Positions 48,759-58,089 of a stretch of DNA of 64,000 nucleotides are shown here, piece after piece. Under the pieces are notes generated by a model. The model searched no databases. It saw only the letters and a program-made list of their open reading frames with translations, and was not told where the DNA came from. The DNA is from Aeromonas encheleia (GTDB lineage Bacteria; Pseudomonadota; Gammaproteobacteria; Enterobacterales; Aeromonadaceae), in contig NZ_LR134376.1 in assembly GCF_900637545.1 (NCBI RefSeq), positions 3,615,001-3,679,000 on the forward strand, read 5' to 3'. The position numbers and the translations under genes were made by a program. Each line of letters opens with the position of its first letter. Positions within the stretch are counted from its first letter, which is position 1.

Positions 48759-51700
48759 TCAGCGTACAGGTAACAGCAAGCTGTTCATCAGCGCCCGCAG
48801 CTTGAGCGGCTTGACCGGTTTGCTGACATAGCCGTAACCGTGCTCGCGGATCTGCGCCTGCAACTCGCTCTTGCGATCCGCGCTGATGATGATGCCGCCG
48901 ATGCCGTTGCCATGGGCCAGCCGGATCATGTGCAGCGCCTGCAGCCCGGTCTTGCCGTCATCCAGGTGATAATCGGAGAGCACCAGCTGGGGCTGGAAGC
49001 CGTCGGCGATGAGCGCCTCCGCCTGCACCAGGCTCTGGGCGCAGCGTACCTCGCAGCCCCAGCGCCCCAGCAGGGAGTGCATGGCGGTGAGGATATCGTC
49101 CTCGTTGTCGATGCAGAGGATCCTGACCCCCTCCAGCTGGCTGTCGCGCGGGGCGGGCGCCGCCACCTGAGCGGGCATCACAGGCCGGGTCGCGAGGTTG
49201 AGGGTGATGGCAAACACCGAGCCCGCCTCCGGCCAGCTGCGCAGGGAGAGCGGGTGACCCAGGACCAGCGAGATGCCGCGGGCGATGGCGAGGCCCAGCC
49301 CCAGTCCCTGCTCCCTGGCGGTGCGCGAGTGATCGAGGCGGGAGAACTCGTCGAAGATGGCCTCCTGCTTGTCGACGGGAATGCCGGGGCCGTTGTCCCA
49401 CACCTCGATGCGCACCTTGTCCCCCAGCCGGCGACAGCCGAGCAACACCCGGCCGGCCGGGTTGTAGCGAAACGCATTGGTGAGGAAGTTCTGCAGCACC
49501 CGCCGCAGCAGGCGCACGTCGCTGTACACGGCCAGCCTGCTCTCCACCACCGAGAACTGGATGTCGCTCGCCTGGGCCAGCACCCCGAACTCCGCCTTGA
49601 GGTTGTCGAACACGTCGCTCAGGGCGAAATCGAGCTTCCTGGCCTTGAACTTGCCCGCCTCGAGCCGCGAGATGTCGAGCAGATCGGTGATGAGATCCTC
49701 GGTCGCCCCCAGCGCATCGTCGATGTGGCGGGCGATGCGGGCCTGCTCCCCCGCCTGGGGCAGCATCTCCAGCAGGGAAGAGGTGAACAGCTTGGCGGCG
49801 TTGAGGGGCTGGGTCAGATCGTGGCTCACCGCCGCCAGGAAGCGGCTCTTGGAGTGATTGGCCCGCTCCACCTGCTGGTTCACCGAGAGCAGCTGACGGT
49901 TCAGCTCGGACAGCTCGTGGGTGCGCTCGGCCACCCGCGCCTCCAGGTGCTCGTTGGCTTCGCGCAGCACCCGCTCCGCCGCCCGAAACGGGGTGATGTC
50001 GGTGAAGGTCATCACGAAGCCGCCGGCCGGCATGGGGTTGCCCTGCATCTCGATCACCCGCCCATCCGGCCGCTCCCGCGCCGAGACATGAGGGCTGCCA
50101 CGCTGCATGAAGGCGACCCGCCGCGCCACATGGGCCTCGATCTCACCCACGCCGCACAGCCCCTGCTCGGCGTTGTAGCGGATGATCTCCTCAATGGAGC
50201 GCCCCACCTGGATGAGACCGGTCGGGTAGTGGAACAGCTCTATGTAGCGCCGGTTCCAGGCCACCAGCTTGAGCTCCCTGTCCACCACCGAGATGCCCTG
50301 CCCCATGTGCTCTATGGCCCCCTGCAACAGCCCCCGGTTGAAGCGGAACACGTCTGAGGCCTCGTCCACTATGGTGGCGATCTCCTCGAGCTGCATGTTG
50401 CGCCCCTGCAGGGCCGAGGCCAGCACCAGCCGGGCTGACGAGGTGCCGAACACCCCCGCCAGCAGCCGCTCGGTGTGGGCGATCAGTTCCGCCGACGCCT
50501 GCATCTGGGGCGCCAGGGTGCCGCCGCGCTCGCCGGCGAAGCGACCGAAGGCGCGCTTGACCCGGCTCGAGCCGACGAAGCGGGCCGCCAGCATCTCCAG
50601 CTCCTTGACCGAGACCCGCGCCTGATAGAGCGCAGTGGTATCCCGGCTCGGCTTGCCGACGAAGTTCGCCGCCTGCAGCCGCTCGCTCACCGCCGCCCGC
50701 GACAGCAGGGAGCCCGCCACGTAGCCGAGCAGGTTGAGCAGCAGGCTCAGGAAGATGCACCAGGCACCCAGGCTCAGATCCCTGAACGCGGGCCAGTCAG
50801 GGGGCGCCAGCAGCGCCTCCAGCGGCGAGCCCGCCAGCAGGCCGCTCTCCGCCAGCAGGGTGATGAACCAGAGGCTGACCCCGAGCGCCAGGCCAAGGTA
50901 GACCCCCTTGCGGTTGCCGTGGCGCCAGTAGAGGCCGAGCAACAGCGCCGGGGCGAACTGGGCCACGGCGCCAAACGACAGGTAGCCGATGCGCGACAGG
51001 CTGGTGAGATCCCCGAGCCAGAGGTAGAGCGCCCAGGCCGCCAGCAGGATCAGAAGGATGGCGCCACGGCGTACCTGCAGCAGCAGCCGCACCAGCCGCT
51101 CGTCCCGCCCCTGCTGCCAGAAGCGGCGCAGCAGCACCGGCAGCACCAGATCGTTGCTGACCATGATGGCCAGGGCTATGGTGCAGACGATCACCATGCC
51201 GGTGGCCGCCGAGGTGCCGCCGAGGAACGCCAGCATCGCCATGCCGTCGTAGCCGAGCGACATCGGCAGGCTGATGACATAGGTATCCGAGGCCATGCCG
51301 GCCCCGACCCACTGCTTGCCCGCCAGCGCCAGCGGCCAGATGAAGAGCCCCATCAGGAACAGGTAGAGCGGGAACAGCCAGCGCGCCCAGTGCAGATCCT
51401 GACCCTGGTTGTTCTCCACCACAGTCACGTGGAACTGGCGCGGCAGACAGATGACGGCGCACATGGCGACCAGGGTATAGATGGCGAGCTCCAGCAGGCT
51501 GCCCGGCGTGACCGCCACCACCGCATCGAGAAAGTCGTCGGTCACCTGGCTGCGGACCGGGCTCGGTTTGCTGATGATGAGCCAGAGCGCGAAGCCCCCC
51601 ACCCCCATGAAGGCGAGCAGCTTGACCACGGACTCGAAGGCGATGGCCACCACCATGCCGCGGTGATGCTCGGTGGCATCCAGGTTGCGGGTGCCGAACA

Positions 51701-52232
51701 AGATGCTGAACAGCGCCAGCAGCAGGGCGACGCCGAGGGCCAGCCCGGCGCTGTTGCCGGCGGTCGAACCCAGGGTACCGACGGGCACAGAGTTGGCCAT
51801 CAGCAGATCCAGCCCGGTGACGATCGCCTTGAGCTGCAGCACCAGGTAGGGAAGTATCCCCATGATGGCGATCAGGCTGATCACCATGGCGAGGCGCTGG
51901 GACTTGCCATAGCGGGCGGCGATGAAGTCGGCGATGGAGGTGATGTGCTCACGCTTGGCCACCAGGATAAGGCGGGCCAGCAGGCGCCAGCCAAACAGGA
52001 ACACCAGCATGGGGCCGAGGTAGATGGGCACCGGCGACCAGGGGGATTCGCTGGCCTGGCCGACGGTGCCGAAGAAGGTCCAGGAGGTGCAGTAGACCGC
52101 CAGCGACAGGCTGTAGAGCAGGGGCTGCCCCTTGAGGCGGCGGCGCTTGTTCTTGTCCGCCACGAAGGCGATCAGGAACAACAATCCCAGATAGGCGAGC
52201 GACAACCCGATCAGCAGCCATCCTTGGTGCAT
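48759..52232 (-). CDS. Hybrid histidine kinase fused to a sodium/solute-symporter domain (CrbS/CbrA type)
   Basis: 1157 residues. N-terminal SLC5/SSS transporter-like region with about 13 helices (1-510; CTSWTFFGTVGQASESPWSPVP; IADFIAARYGKSQRLA), a PAS domain (about 640-740), a HisKA box with His in VSHDLTQPLNAAK, an ATPase domain (EVWDNGPGI, GLGLGLAIA) and a C-terminal receiver with Asp in LVLSDYHLDDG. This is the layout of CrbS, which controls acetate use (acs) in Vibrio, and of CbrA, which lacks the receiver. The partner CrbR is not in the window. Start ATG at 52232. Confidence 0.88.
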   Translation of the reverse strand: MHQGWLLIGLSLAYLGLLFLIAFVADKNKRRRLKGQPLLYSLSLAVYCTSWTFFGTVGQASESPWSPVPIYLGPMLVFLFGWRLLARLILVAKREHITSIADFIAARYGKSQRLAMVISLIAIMGILPYLVLQLKAIVTGLDLLMANSVPVGTLGSTAGNSAGLALGVALLLALFSILFGTRNLDATEHHRGMVVAIAFESVVKLLAFMGVGGFALWLIISKPSPVRSQVTDDFLDAVVAVTPGSLLELAIYTLVAMCAVICLPRQFHVTVVENNQGQDLHWARWLFPLYLFLMGLFIWPLALAGKQWVGAGMASDTYVISLPMSLGYDGMAMLAFLGGTSAATGMVIVCTIALAIMVSNDLVLPVLLRRFWQQGRDERLVRLLLQVRRGAILLILLAAWALYLWLGDLTSLSRIGYLSFGAVAQFAPALLLGLYWRHGNRKGVYLGLALGVSLWFITLLAESGLLAGSPLEALLAPPDWPAFRDLSLGAWCIFLSLLLNLLGYVAGSLLSRAAVSERLQAANFVGKPSRDTTALYQARVSVKELEMLAARFVGSSRVKRAFGRFAGERGGTLAPQMQASAELIAHTERLLAGVFGTSSARLVLASALQGRNMQLEEIATIVDEASDVFRFNRGLLQGAIEHMGQGISVVDRELKLVAWNRRYIELFHYPTGLIQVGRSIEEIIRYNAEQGLCGVGEIEAHVARRVAFMQRGSPHVSARERPDGRVIEMQGNPMPAGGFVMTFTDITPFRAAERVLREANEHLEARVAERTHELSELNRQLLSVNQQVERANHSKSRFLAAVSHDLTQPLNAAKLFTSSLLEMLPQAGEQARIARHIDDALGATEDLITDLLDISRLEAGKFKARKLDFALSDVFDNLKAEFGVLAQASDIQFSVVESRLAVYSDVRLLRRVLQNFLTNAFRYNPAGRVLLGCRRLGDKVRIEVWDNGPGIPVDKQEAIFDEFSRLDHSRTAREQGLGLGLAIARGISLVLGHPLSLRSWPEAGSVFAITLNLATRPVMPAQVAAPAPRDSQLEGVRILCIDNEDDILTAMHSLLGRWGCEVRCAQSLVQAEALIADGFQPQLVLSDYHLDDGKTGLQALHMIRLAHGNGIGGIIISADRKSELQAQIREHGYGYVSKPVKPLKLRALMNSLLLPVR

Positions 52233-52266
52233 CTACATAATTCCCTTGTCCAGATGTGTTGAAAGC

Positions 52267-52293
52267 CCCGCCAGTCTAGAGAGACGGCGGGCC
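52267..52293 (-). terminator. Hairpin terminator of the MFS gene
   Basis: CCGCC-AGTCT and AGAC-GGCGG pair around a short loop; the minus strand continues CTTTC. Confidence 0.6.
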
Positions 52294-52320
52294 CCTGTCA
52301 TGCTCCGCGGCGAGCGTCAC

Positions 52321-53463
52321 TCATGCCGGCGTCCCCTCGGCCGGCCCGCGCAGGCGCAGGACGAAGACCGGCAGCACCACCAGCACCATGATGAAGAAGA
52401 TGCCGCCCCCCAGCGGCTCGAACAGCAGGCCGCACAGGGTCATCAGCGCCGCCACCGTCATGCCGAGCCCGAGCGCCGCATAGAGCGCCTGGGCGGGGAT
52501 CAGCTGCTCGGCGGGCAACTGGCGCGTCATGAAGCGCACGGCGCCGAGGTGGCTGACGCAGAAGGTGACCGCGTGCAGCAGCTGGCCGAGCACCAGCACC
52601 AGCAGCTCGCTGGAGGCACCGAGCAGGCTCCAGCGCACCACGCAGCCGACGGCCCCCACCAGAAACAGGGTCTGGGCCCCGAAGCGGTTGAGGAAGCGCT
52701 TGTCCGCGGCAAACATGCCGATCTCCGCCACCACCCCCAGCGCCCACAGGTAGCCGATGGTGGTGCCGCTGTAGCCCGCCGCCTTCCAGTAGATGGCGCT
52801 GAAGCCGTAATAGGCGGCATGGCTGCCCTGCAGCAGGGCGGTGATGAGCAGGAAGCGGCGCATGGGGGCCGATCGCAGCGTGTCCCGCAGCGACGCCTTG
52901 GCCCGCTCTCCCTGGCGATCCTGGGGCGCCGGCTGCAGCGGCAACCAGCTCAGCACCAGCATCGCCAGCAGCCCCGCCACCATGGAGTGCAACACCCAGT
53001 CGCTGCCGAAGTTGCCCACCAGGGCGCCGACCAGGGTGGAGGCGACGATGAAGGCAAAGGAGCCGCACAGCCGCACCTTGCCATAGTCGAGGTGGGCCTG
53101 CACCACCATGCGGGTGGCCAGCGCCTCCCCCACCGGCATCAGGGTCGGGTAGATGAAGTTCGCCACCAGGGTCAGCGGCACCAGCCACCAGAGGCTGTGA
53201 CTGAGGTAGAAGCCGAGGAAGGCCAGCAGGCTCAGCAGACAGAGCAGCCGGGTGACCGGCAGCAGGTGGCTGGCCCCCTTGATCTGGCCCATCACCAGCA
53301 GGTTGCCGGCGAAACGGATCGCCATCCCGGCCCCCAGCAACAGCCCGATCTGCTCGGCGCTCACCCCTATGCCCTCCAGCCAGAGCGACCAGAACGGCAG
53401 ATAGGCGCCGTAGACAAAGTAGAAGGCGCCGAAGAACAGGGCTAACCAGGAGAAGGCGGGCAT
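52321..53463 (-). CDS. HcaT-like MFS transporter
   Basis: 380 residues from the ATG at 53463; an ATG seven codons upstream is possible, and neither has a strong ribosome site. Twelve-helix MFS permease of the LacY/HcaT branch (MFS_1_like). YGAYLPFWSLWLEGIG, DYGKVRLCGSFAFI and LQGSHAAYYGFSAIYWKAAG are close to E. coli HcaT, the putative 3-phenylpropionate transporter. No hca or aromatic catabolic genes are nearby, so the substrate is unknown. Confidence 0.82.
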   Translation of the reverse strand: MPAFSWLALFFGAFYFVYGAYLPFWSLWLEGIGVSAEQIGLLLGAGMAIRFAGNLLVMGQIKGASHLLPVTRLLCLLSLLAFLGFYLSHSLWWLVPLTLVANFIYPTLMPVGEALATRMVVQAHLDYGKVRLCGSFAFIVASTLVGALVGNFGSDWVLHSMVAGLLAMLVLSWLPLQPAPQDRQGERAKASLRDTLRSAPMRRFLLITALLQGSHAAYYGFSAIYWKAAGYSGTTIGYLWALGVVAEIGMFAADKRFLNRFGAQTLFLVGAVGCVVRWSLLGASSELLVLVLGQLLHAVTFCVSHLGAVRFMTRQLPAEQLIPAQALYAALGLGMTVAALMTLCGLLFEPLGGGIFFIMVLVVLPVFVLRLRGPAEGTPA

Positions 53464-53582
53464 AGGGACTCGACCAAGGTGCATGGGGGGCAAATGATAA
53501 CCGATTTTGGCGCGGGGATCCCCTGGGGTAGCGGGCAGTAAAAATCATAAATATCAATAAAGTTGAACCTTTGTCACATACC

Positions 53583-53656
53583 CCGGTCTACTGAATAACA
53601 CCTCCTCCTGGTTAGTGTTGCAATCCTTCTACCCGCCCCGTGCGGGTTTCTTTTTT
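53583..53656 (+). ncRNA. Candidate intergenic small RNA with C-rich loop
   Basis: Between two minus-strand genes the plus strand has a strong terminator (ACCCGC/GCGGGT, 53631-53647, then a T-rich tract to 53656) with no plus-strand gene upstream. Just before it AACAC and GTGTT (53597-53601, 53615-53619) close a 13-base loop containing CTCCTCCTGG, complementary to Shine-Dalgarno sequences. A TTGAAC at 53563 with a weak TCTACT 18 bp on could be the promoter. Candidate trans-acting sRNA; expression is untested. Confidence 0.45.
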
Positions 53657-53682
53657 GTGGCGGGCACGGCGCCGTTTTCGTC

Positions 53683-53712
53683 CATAAAAAAAGGGACCAT
53701 CCGGCCCCTTCT
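53683..53712 (-). terminator. Terminator of the heme receptor gene
   Basis: Stem AGGGGCC/GGTCCCTT on the minus strand with loop GGAT, followed by T7. Confidence 0.85.
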
Positions 53713-53733
53713 TCATCGCTGTCACTTTGCGTA

Positions 53734-55827
53734 TCAGAACACGTACTTGACGCGGGCGCTCAGGTTGCGGCCCGGCTCGGTCAGGTTGCTGGTGCTGCTG
53801 GTGGCGCTCAGGCCGGTGATGCTCTCGTAGCTGGCGTACTCCTTGTCAAACAGGTTGAAGACCCCGACGTTGAGCTGCAGATCGGCCATCGGCTTGAACT
53901 GGGCGAAGATATCCACCACGCCCCAGCCGGCGCTCTTGATGTTGTCGTTGCCTCTGGCATCCTTGCGCACCTTGTCCATGTCGTCGGCGAAGCGCAGGGC
54001 GGTGTTGATGTTCCAGTTCGGCTGCTCCAGTCGCACACCAAGGCTGCCGTTGAGCGGGCTCAGGCTGTTGATGTAGTTGCCATCCCCGTCCTTGCCGTCG
54101 ATATAGGCCAGGTTGCCCCACAGGTTGACCAGGTCGTTCAGCCAGTAATCGGCCTTGACCTCGGCCCCCTTGGTGGTCGCCTTGTCCAGGTTCTGGTACT
54201 GGTAGATGGCGGTGCGGCCTTCAGATCCGATCTGCACCATCTCGATGAAGTCGTCGAACTTGTTGTAGAAGGTCGCCACCTCGTAGCTGAAGCCGCCAGC
54301 GCTGCCACGCACCCCCAGATCGATGCCGTCGCTGCTCTCGGGTTTCAGGTTCGGGTTCGGTTCGATGCGATAGCCGTACGCCTGATGGTTCAGGGTCGAG
54401 AAGGCGCTGTCATACATGGGCGCCTTGAAGCCGTGGCTGTACTGGGCGAACAGGTTGGCCGCCTCGTGCGCCTTGAACACCAGACCCAGCTTGGGGGAGA
54501 ACTCTCCCTCGGAGATCTTCTGCAGGTTCTCGCCGGTATAGGCAGGATCCTCGTCCGGGGTCATCCGGTAGTAGTCGTAACGGGCACCCGGGGTCAGCAC
54601 CCAGCGCTCGCCGAACTTGATCTCGTCGAAGGCCCAGAGCGCGCTGCGCTCGCTGGTGGTGGAGGGGAAGCTCAGCTCGCTGTAGCCGACGAAGTCGCCC
54701 GGGGTGGCCGGCGCCTTGAAGCGGGTACGCTCGTTGTCGGTGTGCTCATACTCGACACCCCAGGCCAGACGCTGGCTGTCGAGCGCCTTGCTGAACTTCA
54801 CCTGGGCACCCAGGCTCTCCTGCTTGAAGCCGTTGTGATCCAGGGAGGTCTTGGTCACATAGGGGTTGTTCGGCTTGACCGGGTACTTGGAGGAGGCGTA
54901 CTGATCCAGGGTCTGCTTGGTGCGGGTGTAATAGAGCTTGCTGTCGATGCGATCGGCCCAGGCGGTGTTCAGGGCCAGGCCGTGATCCAGCACCAGGGAG
55001 AGGTTGTCGGTGTCCTTGTCGGTGATCGGCTGCTTGAAGATGGAGCCCACCTTGGTCAGGTCGACGGCATCCGGATCCTGCCCTTCGGTGAAGTAGTCGA
55101 CGGTCAGCTTCAGGAACTGATCGTCGCTGACATTCCACTTGCTCTTGAACAGCACGGCCTGGCTGAGGATGTCGAACTCGTCCTTGTCGCCGTCATAGTT
55201 CTGGGTCACACCGCCATCACGCCAGGTGTAGCGCAGCAGATTCTCGAACTCGCCGGTGCGCAGGGCGCCGGTGAAGCCGGCCATGTTCTGGTGGCTGCTG
55301 GAGGCATAGCCAGTGGTGGCATCCAGATAGCTGTCCCTGCCCTTGAGGAAGTCGCCGGCATCCTTGGTGGTGATGGCGATGACGCCACCCAGCGCATCCG
55401 AGCCGTAAGCGGCGGAGGCCGGCCCCTTGGCCACCTCGACCTGCTTGATCATGTCGGTATCGAAATAGGTCTGACCGACCCCGCCGTTCTTGTAGGCGTC
55501 GTTCTGGCGCACCCCATCCTGCACTACCTTGACCCGGTTCTCGCTCATGCCACGGATGGTGAAGGTCTGGGCATCCCCCGCCCCACCCTGCACGCTCACA
55601 CCCGGCTCGTAGCGGAACAGGTCGGCGACGTTGCTGACGACCTGCTCTTCGATCTGTTCGGCGGTGATGACGGCGATGGGGCCTGAGACATCTTCCAGCT
55701 TCTGCTCCATCCTGGAGCCGCTGACGACCATGACTTCATCGGCTTTCTTGTCTGCGGCGAAGGCCGGGGAAACGAGGCCGGCCGCCACGGCGAGGGCAAT
55801 TAGTGAGGGGGTGTTGTTGTGCGCCAC
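53734..55827 (-). CDS. hutA: TonB-dependent heme/hemoglobin receptor (HutA-like)
   Basis: 697 residues from a GTG at 55827, which has AAGGA 7 bases upstream and opens directly on the signal peptide (SLIALAVAAGLVSPAFA); the frame is open to a TTG at 55857 without a ribosome site. Outer-membrane beta-barrel of the heme/hemoglobin receptor family: a TonB-box-like DEVMVVSGSR, the plug (VADLFRYEPGVSVQGGAGD, FTIRGMSENRVKVVQDGVRQ, GSDALGGVIAITTKDAGD), the barrel, FSPKLGLVFKAHEAANLFAQ with YSHGFKAP, and the terminal VKYVF. Two Fur-box-like sites precede it. It neighbours hutZXBCD, so heme is the likely ligand. Confidence 0.87.
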   Translation of the reverse strand: MAHNNTPSLIALAVAAGLVSPAFAADKKADEVMVVSGSRMEQKLEDVSGPIAVITAEQIEEQVVSNVADLFRYEPGVSVQGGAGDAQTFTIRGMSENRVKVVQDGVRQNDAYKNGGVGQTYFDTDMIKQVEVAKGPASAAYGSDALGGVIAITTKDAGDFLKGRDSYLDATTGYASSSHQNMAGFTGALRTGEFENLLRYTWRDGGVTQNYDGDKDEFDILSQAVLFKSKWNVSDDQFLKLTVDYFTEGQDPDAVDLTKVGSIFKQPITDKDTDNLSLVLDHGLALNTAWADRIDSKLYYTRTKQTLDQYASSKYPVKPNNPYVTKTSLDHNGFKQESLGAQVKFSKALDSQRLAWGVEYEHTDNERTRFKAPATPGDFVGYSELSFPSTTSERSALWAFDEIKFGERWVLTPGARYDYYRMTPDEDPAYTGENLQKISEGEFSPKLGLVFKAHEAANLFAQYSHGFKAPMYDSAFSTLNHQAYGYRIEPNPNLKPESSDGIDLGVRGSAGGFSYEVATFYNKFDDFIEMVQIGSEGRTAIYQYQNLDKATTKGAEVKADYWLNDLVNLWGNLAYIDGKDGDGNYINSLSPLNGSLGVRLEQPNWNINTALRFADDMDKVRKDARGNDNIKSAGWGVVDIFAQFKPMADLQLNVGVFNLFDKEYASYESITGLSATSSTSNLTEPGRNLSARVKYVF

Positions 55828-55840
55828 TGCAAAGTCCTTA

Positions 55841-55857
55841 TTGAGAATTATTATCAA
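55841..55857. promoter_or_regulatory. Fur box upstream of the heme receptor
   Basis: TTGAGAATTATTATCAA is a near-palindrome matching the Fur consensus core (GATAATNATTCTC on the minus strand), 14 bp before the GTG start. A second, looser Fur-like AT-rich stretch (GAATCATTCTCATT) lies near 55905. Iron repression by Fur is inferred. Confidence 0.75.
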
Positions 55858-56015
55858 CCGTGGGCATATTACTCAGCCAGCGATAAAGATCAATAATAAA
55901 GTGAATCATTCTCATTTCACTTTGTCTCAGTTAGGTTTTACACTGGCCCCCTCTTTTTTCCTGCTCGCCATGCTGCCATCGTATGGCACAGCGCCTCGTC
56001 CACTGTGAGATTGCC

Positions 56016-56993
56016 ATGACTCGACGACTGCCCCTGCTCGCCCTGCCCCTGTTGCTGGCCGCCTGCGCCACCCCGCCGCAGAGCGAGGCGCCCCGGACCC
56101 TCTATCACTACCAACTCAGCGAAGGGCAGAGCGAGCAGCCACTCAACCTGGCGCAGGCGCTGGAGCGGGTGGCAGATGCCGACATAGTGCTGGTGGGCGA
56201 ACTGCATACCCACCCGGCCGTGCACCTGTTGCAGGCAAACCTGCTGGCGGGTCTGGCCGAGACATCCCGGGCCGATGGCCGGGCACTGGTGCTCTCCATG
56301 GAGCAGTTCAGCCGCGCCGATCAAGCCGTGCTGGATGCCTACCTGGCCGGGCGCATCGGTGAGTCCACGCTGATCCGCGAGGGTCACGCCTGGCCCAACT
56401 ACCCGAGTGACTATCGCCCGCTGGTGGAGTTCGCCAAGGCGCAGCGCCTGAGCGTCATCGCCGCCAACGCCCCCAAGCCGCTGGTCAGCTGTGTCGGCCA
56501 GGAGGGCCCCGAGTGGCTCGACAAGCTGCCGGCCAGCCGCCGCAGCCAGCTCGCCCGCGAGCTCACGCTCAGCGATGATCCCTACCGCCAGAAATTTATG
56601 GCCTCGATGCACCATGGGGACGCCGACGGCAACGCCCGCCGCTTCGCCGCCCAGACCAGCTGGGACGACACCATGGCCGAGAGCATGGTCGATTATCTCA
56701 AACAGCACCCCGGCCGGCGCATCATGCACATCGCCGGCAACTTCCACGTGGAGGGGGGGCTCGGGATCGCGAGCCGCATCGCCAGCCGCAACCCGGCGCT
56801 CAAGGTGGCGCTCATAGTGCCGGAGACAGGATCGCAACCGGATGACAAGGTTCCCGCCGGGCGCAGCGCCGAGATCAGGGTCAAGATCTCTCCCCTGCCG
56901 GAACGCTGGCTAAATGCCGATGAAATGAAGCAAGATATGGGGGCGCTGCATCAATCCCGCAGCCGTGACTGCAGCCAATGGCTGCAACCCTAA
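56016..56993 (+). CDS. ChaN-like heme-binding lipoprotein
   Basis: 325 residues with a lipobox LLLAAC and a ChaN/DUF399 domain: VLVGELHTHPAVH, LSMEQFSRADQAVLDAYLAG, HAWPNYPSDYRPLVEFA, ANAPKPLVS and MHIAGNFHVEGGLGIASR. ChaN of Campylobacter binds two hemes, and homologs sit in heme uptake loci. It is divergent from the heme receptor, sharing an intergenic region with the Fur-like sites, so it is probably iron-regulated. The ATG at 56016 begins the lipoprotein signal. Confidence 0.85.
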   Translation: MTRRLPLLALPLLLAACATPPQSEAPRTLYHYQLSEGQSEQPLNLAQALERVADADIVLVGELHTHPAVHLLQANLLAGLAETSRADGRALVLSMEQFSRADQAVLDAYLAGRIGESTLIREGHAWPNYPSDYRPLVEFAKAQRLSVIAANAPKPLVSCVGQEGPEWLDKLPASRRSQLARELTLSDDPYRQKFMASMHHGDADGNARRFAAQTSWDDTMAESMVDYLKQHPGRRIMHIAGNFHVEGGLGIASRIASRNPALKVALIVPETGSQPDDKVPAGRSAEIRVKISPLPERWLNADEMKQDMGALHQSRSRDCSQWLQP

Positions 56994-57018
56994 TCTTTCA
57001 GGATACGGCGGGTAAAAT

Positions 57019-57573
57019 ATGGATGTGTTACTGATCATCGATGTGCAGCAAGGGGTCATGAAAGCGACCCATCACCAGCAACCACAAGTACTGGCCAACA
57101 TCAACCGGGCCGCGGCCCATGTCAGACAGCATCATGGCCGGGTCATCTACATCCAGCATGACGATCTGCCAGGGGACGAGCTGGAGCCCGGTAGCCCCGG
57201 CTGGCAACTTCACCCGGGTCTGCAAGCCGCCAAGGGGGATAGCCGGGTACGCAAGACGGCGTGCGACAGCTTCCTCGAGACCGAGTTGGCCTTCCTGTTG
57301 GCCGAGCAGGCCGTCGACAGGCTGATCCTCTGTGGCAGCAACACCGATTTTTGCGTCGATACCACGGTACGCAGTGCCGCGGCTCATGGCTTTGAGGTGC
57401 TGGTGTTGAACGATGGTCACACCACCGCCGATCGTCCCCACCTGAGCGCGGCCCAGATCATCGAGCACCACAACTGGATGTGGCAACACCTCAGCCTGCC
57501 AGAGGGCAGAAGCGTGACCCTGCTCACCACGGATCAGTTGCTCGAGGCGGCTCAGCCTGCGCTGGCGTGCTAA
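57019..57573 (+). CDS. Isochorismatase-family cysteine hydrolase
   Basis: 184 residues. Alpha/beta hydrolase of the isochorismatase/nicotinamidase family: Asp8 in LLIIDVQQG, Lys near 79 in RKTACDSF and the nucleophilic Cys in LCGSNTDFCVDTTVRSAAAHG form the Asp-Lys-Cys triad. The substrate is not predictable. It follows the ChaN gene by 25 bp on the same strand, so the two may share a transcript, but a role in heme use is only contextual. Confidence 0.85.
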   Translation: MDVLLIIDVQQGVMKATHHQQPQVLANINRAAAHVRQHHGRVIYIQHDDLPGDELEPGSPGWQLHPGLQAAKGDSRVRKTACDSFLETELAFLLAEQAVDRLILCGSNTDFCVDTTVRSAAAHGFEVLVLNDGHTTADRPHLSAAQIIEHHNWMWQHLSLPEGRSVTLLTTDQLLEAAQPALAC

Positions 57574-57612
57574 GCTGCCCGCCTTGAAGTGATCACCTGA
57601 TTGGAGTCTTGT

Positions 57613-58017
57613 GTGCGTCTATTGTCTGCCGTTGCCCTTGTGCTGTTGTTACCGGCGATCACGGCCTGCTCCGGATTGCCGGGGGTGGCACCGGATGGCC
57701 CTGCGCCCCTGTTTCGCACCCATATCAACGAAGAGGGGAGCAAGCGCTTCACCTTCGAGGCCGCCCCGTTCGAGGAGTTGCCGAGCCGGTTGCAGGACGA
57801 TGACAGCCGGCTCAGCCGCAACAGCAAGAGCCTGCTGGAGCGCCGCGAGGCCCTGCAGGACGAGCAGCTGACCGAGACCCTGGCCGAGCGCAAGTATTGC
57901 CACAGTGGCTACATAGTCCTCAGCCAGACCTCCTGGAAGATCCGGGGCGAGTGCAACGAGACCGCCACCCAGGCCGATCGGCTCGGCTTCCCCAATCTGG
58001 CCTCCTGGCAAGACTGA
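57613..58017 (+). CDS. Small lipoprotein, function unknown
   Basis: 134 residues from a GTG at 57613 with GGAG 6 bases upstream; a TTG at 57601 is in frame but overlaps that site. Lipobox PAITAC, then about 115 residues with no recognised domain; EAAPFEELPSRLQDDDSRLS and a Cys pair (KYCHSGY ... RGECNET) stand out. It lies 39 bp after the isochorismatase-family gene and ends at a terminator shared with hutZ. Confidence 0.7.
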   Translation: MRLLSAVALVLLLPAITACSGLPGVAPDGPAPLFRTHINEEGSKRFTFEAAPFEELPSRLQDDDSRLSRNSKSLLERREALQDEQLTETLAERKYCHSGYIVLSQTSWKIRGECNETATQADRLGFPNLASWQD

Positions 58018-58037
58018 GTCAGCACGGTTCAAACCCA

Positions 58038-58070
58038 TAAAAAAAACGGGCAGCCCAGGCTGCCCGTTTT
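58038..58070. terminator. Bidirectional terminator before hutZ
   Basis: A8 tract, stem AAAACGGGCAGCC/GGCTGCCCGTTTT with loop CA, and a T4 run. Confidence 0.88.
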
Positions 58071-58089
58071 GCATCTCGTGAGTCCAGCA

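Noticed and set aside
52298..52345. Another 3'-end echo after the HcaT-like gene
   Set aside because: Only six bases (TCATGC) are shared at a 20-bp offset, within chance.
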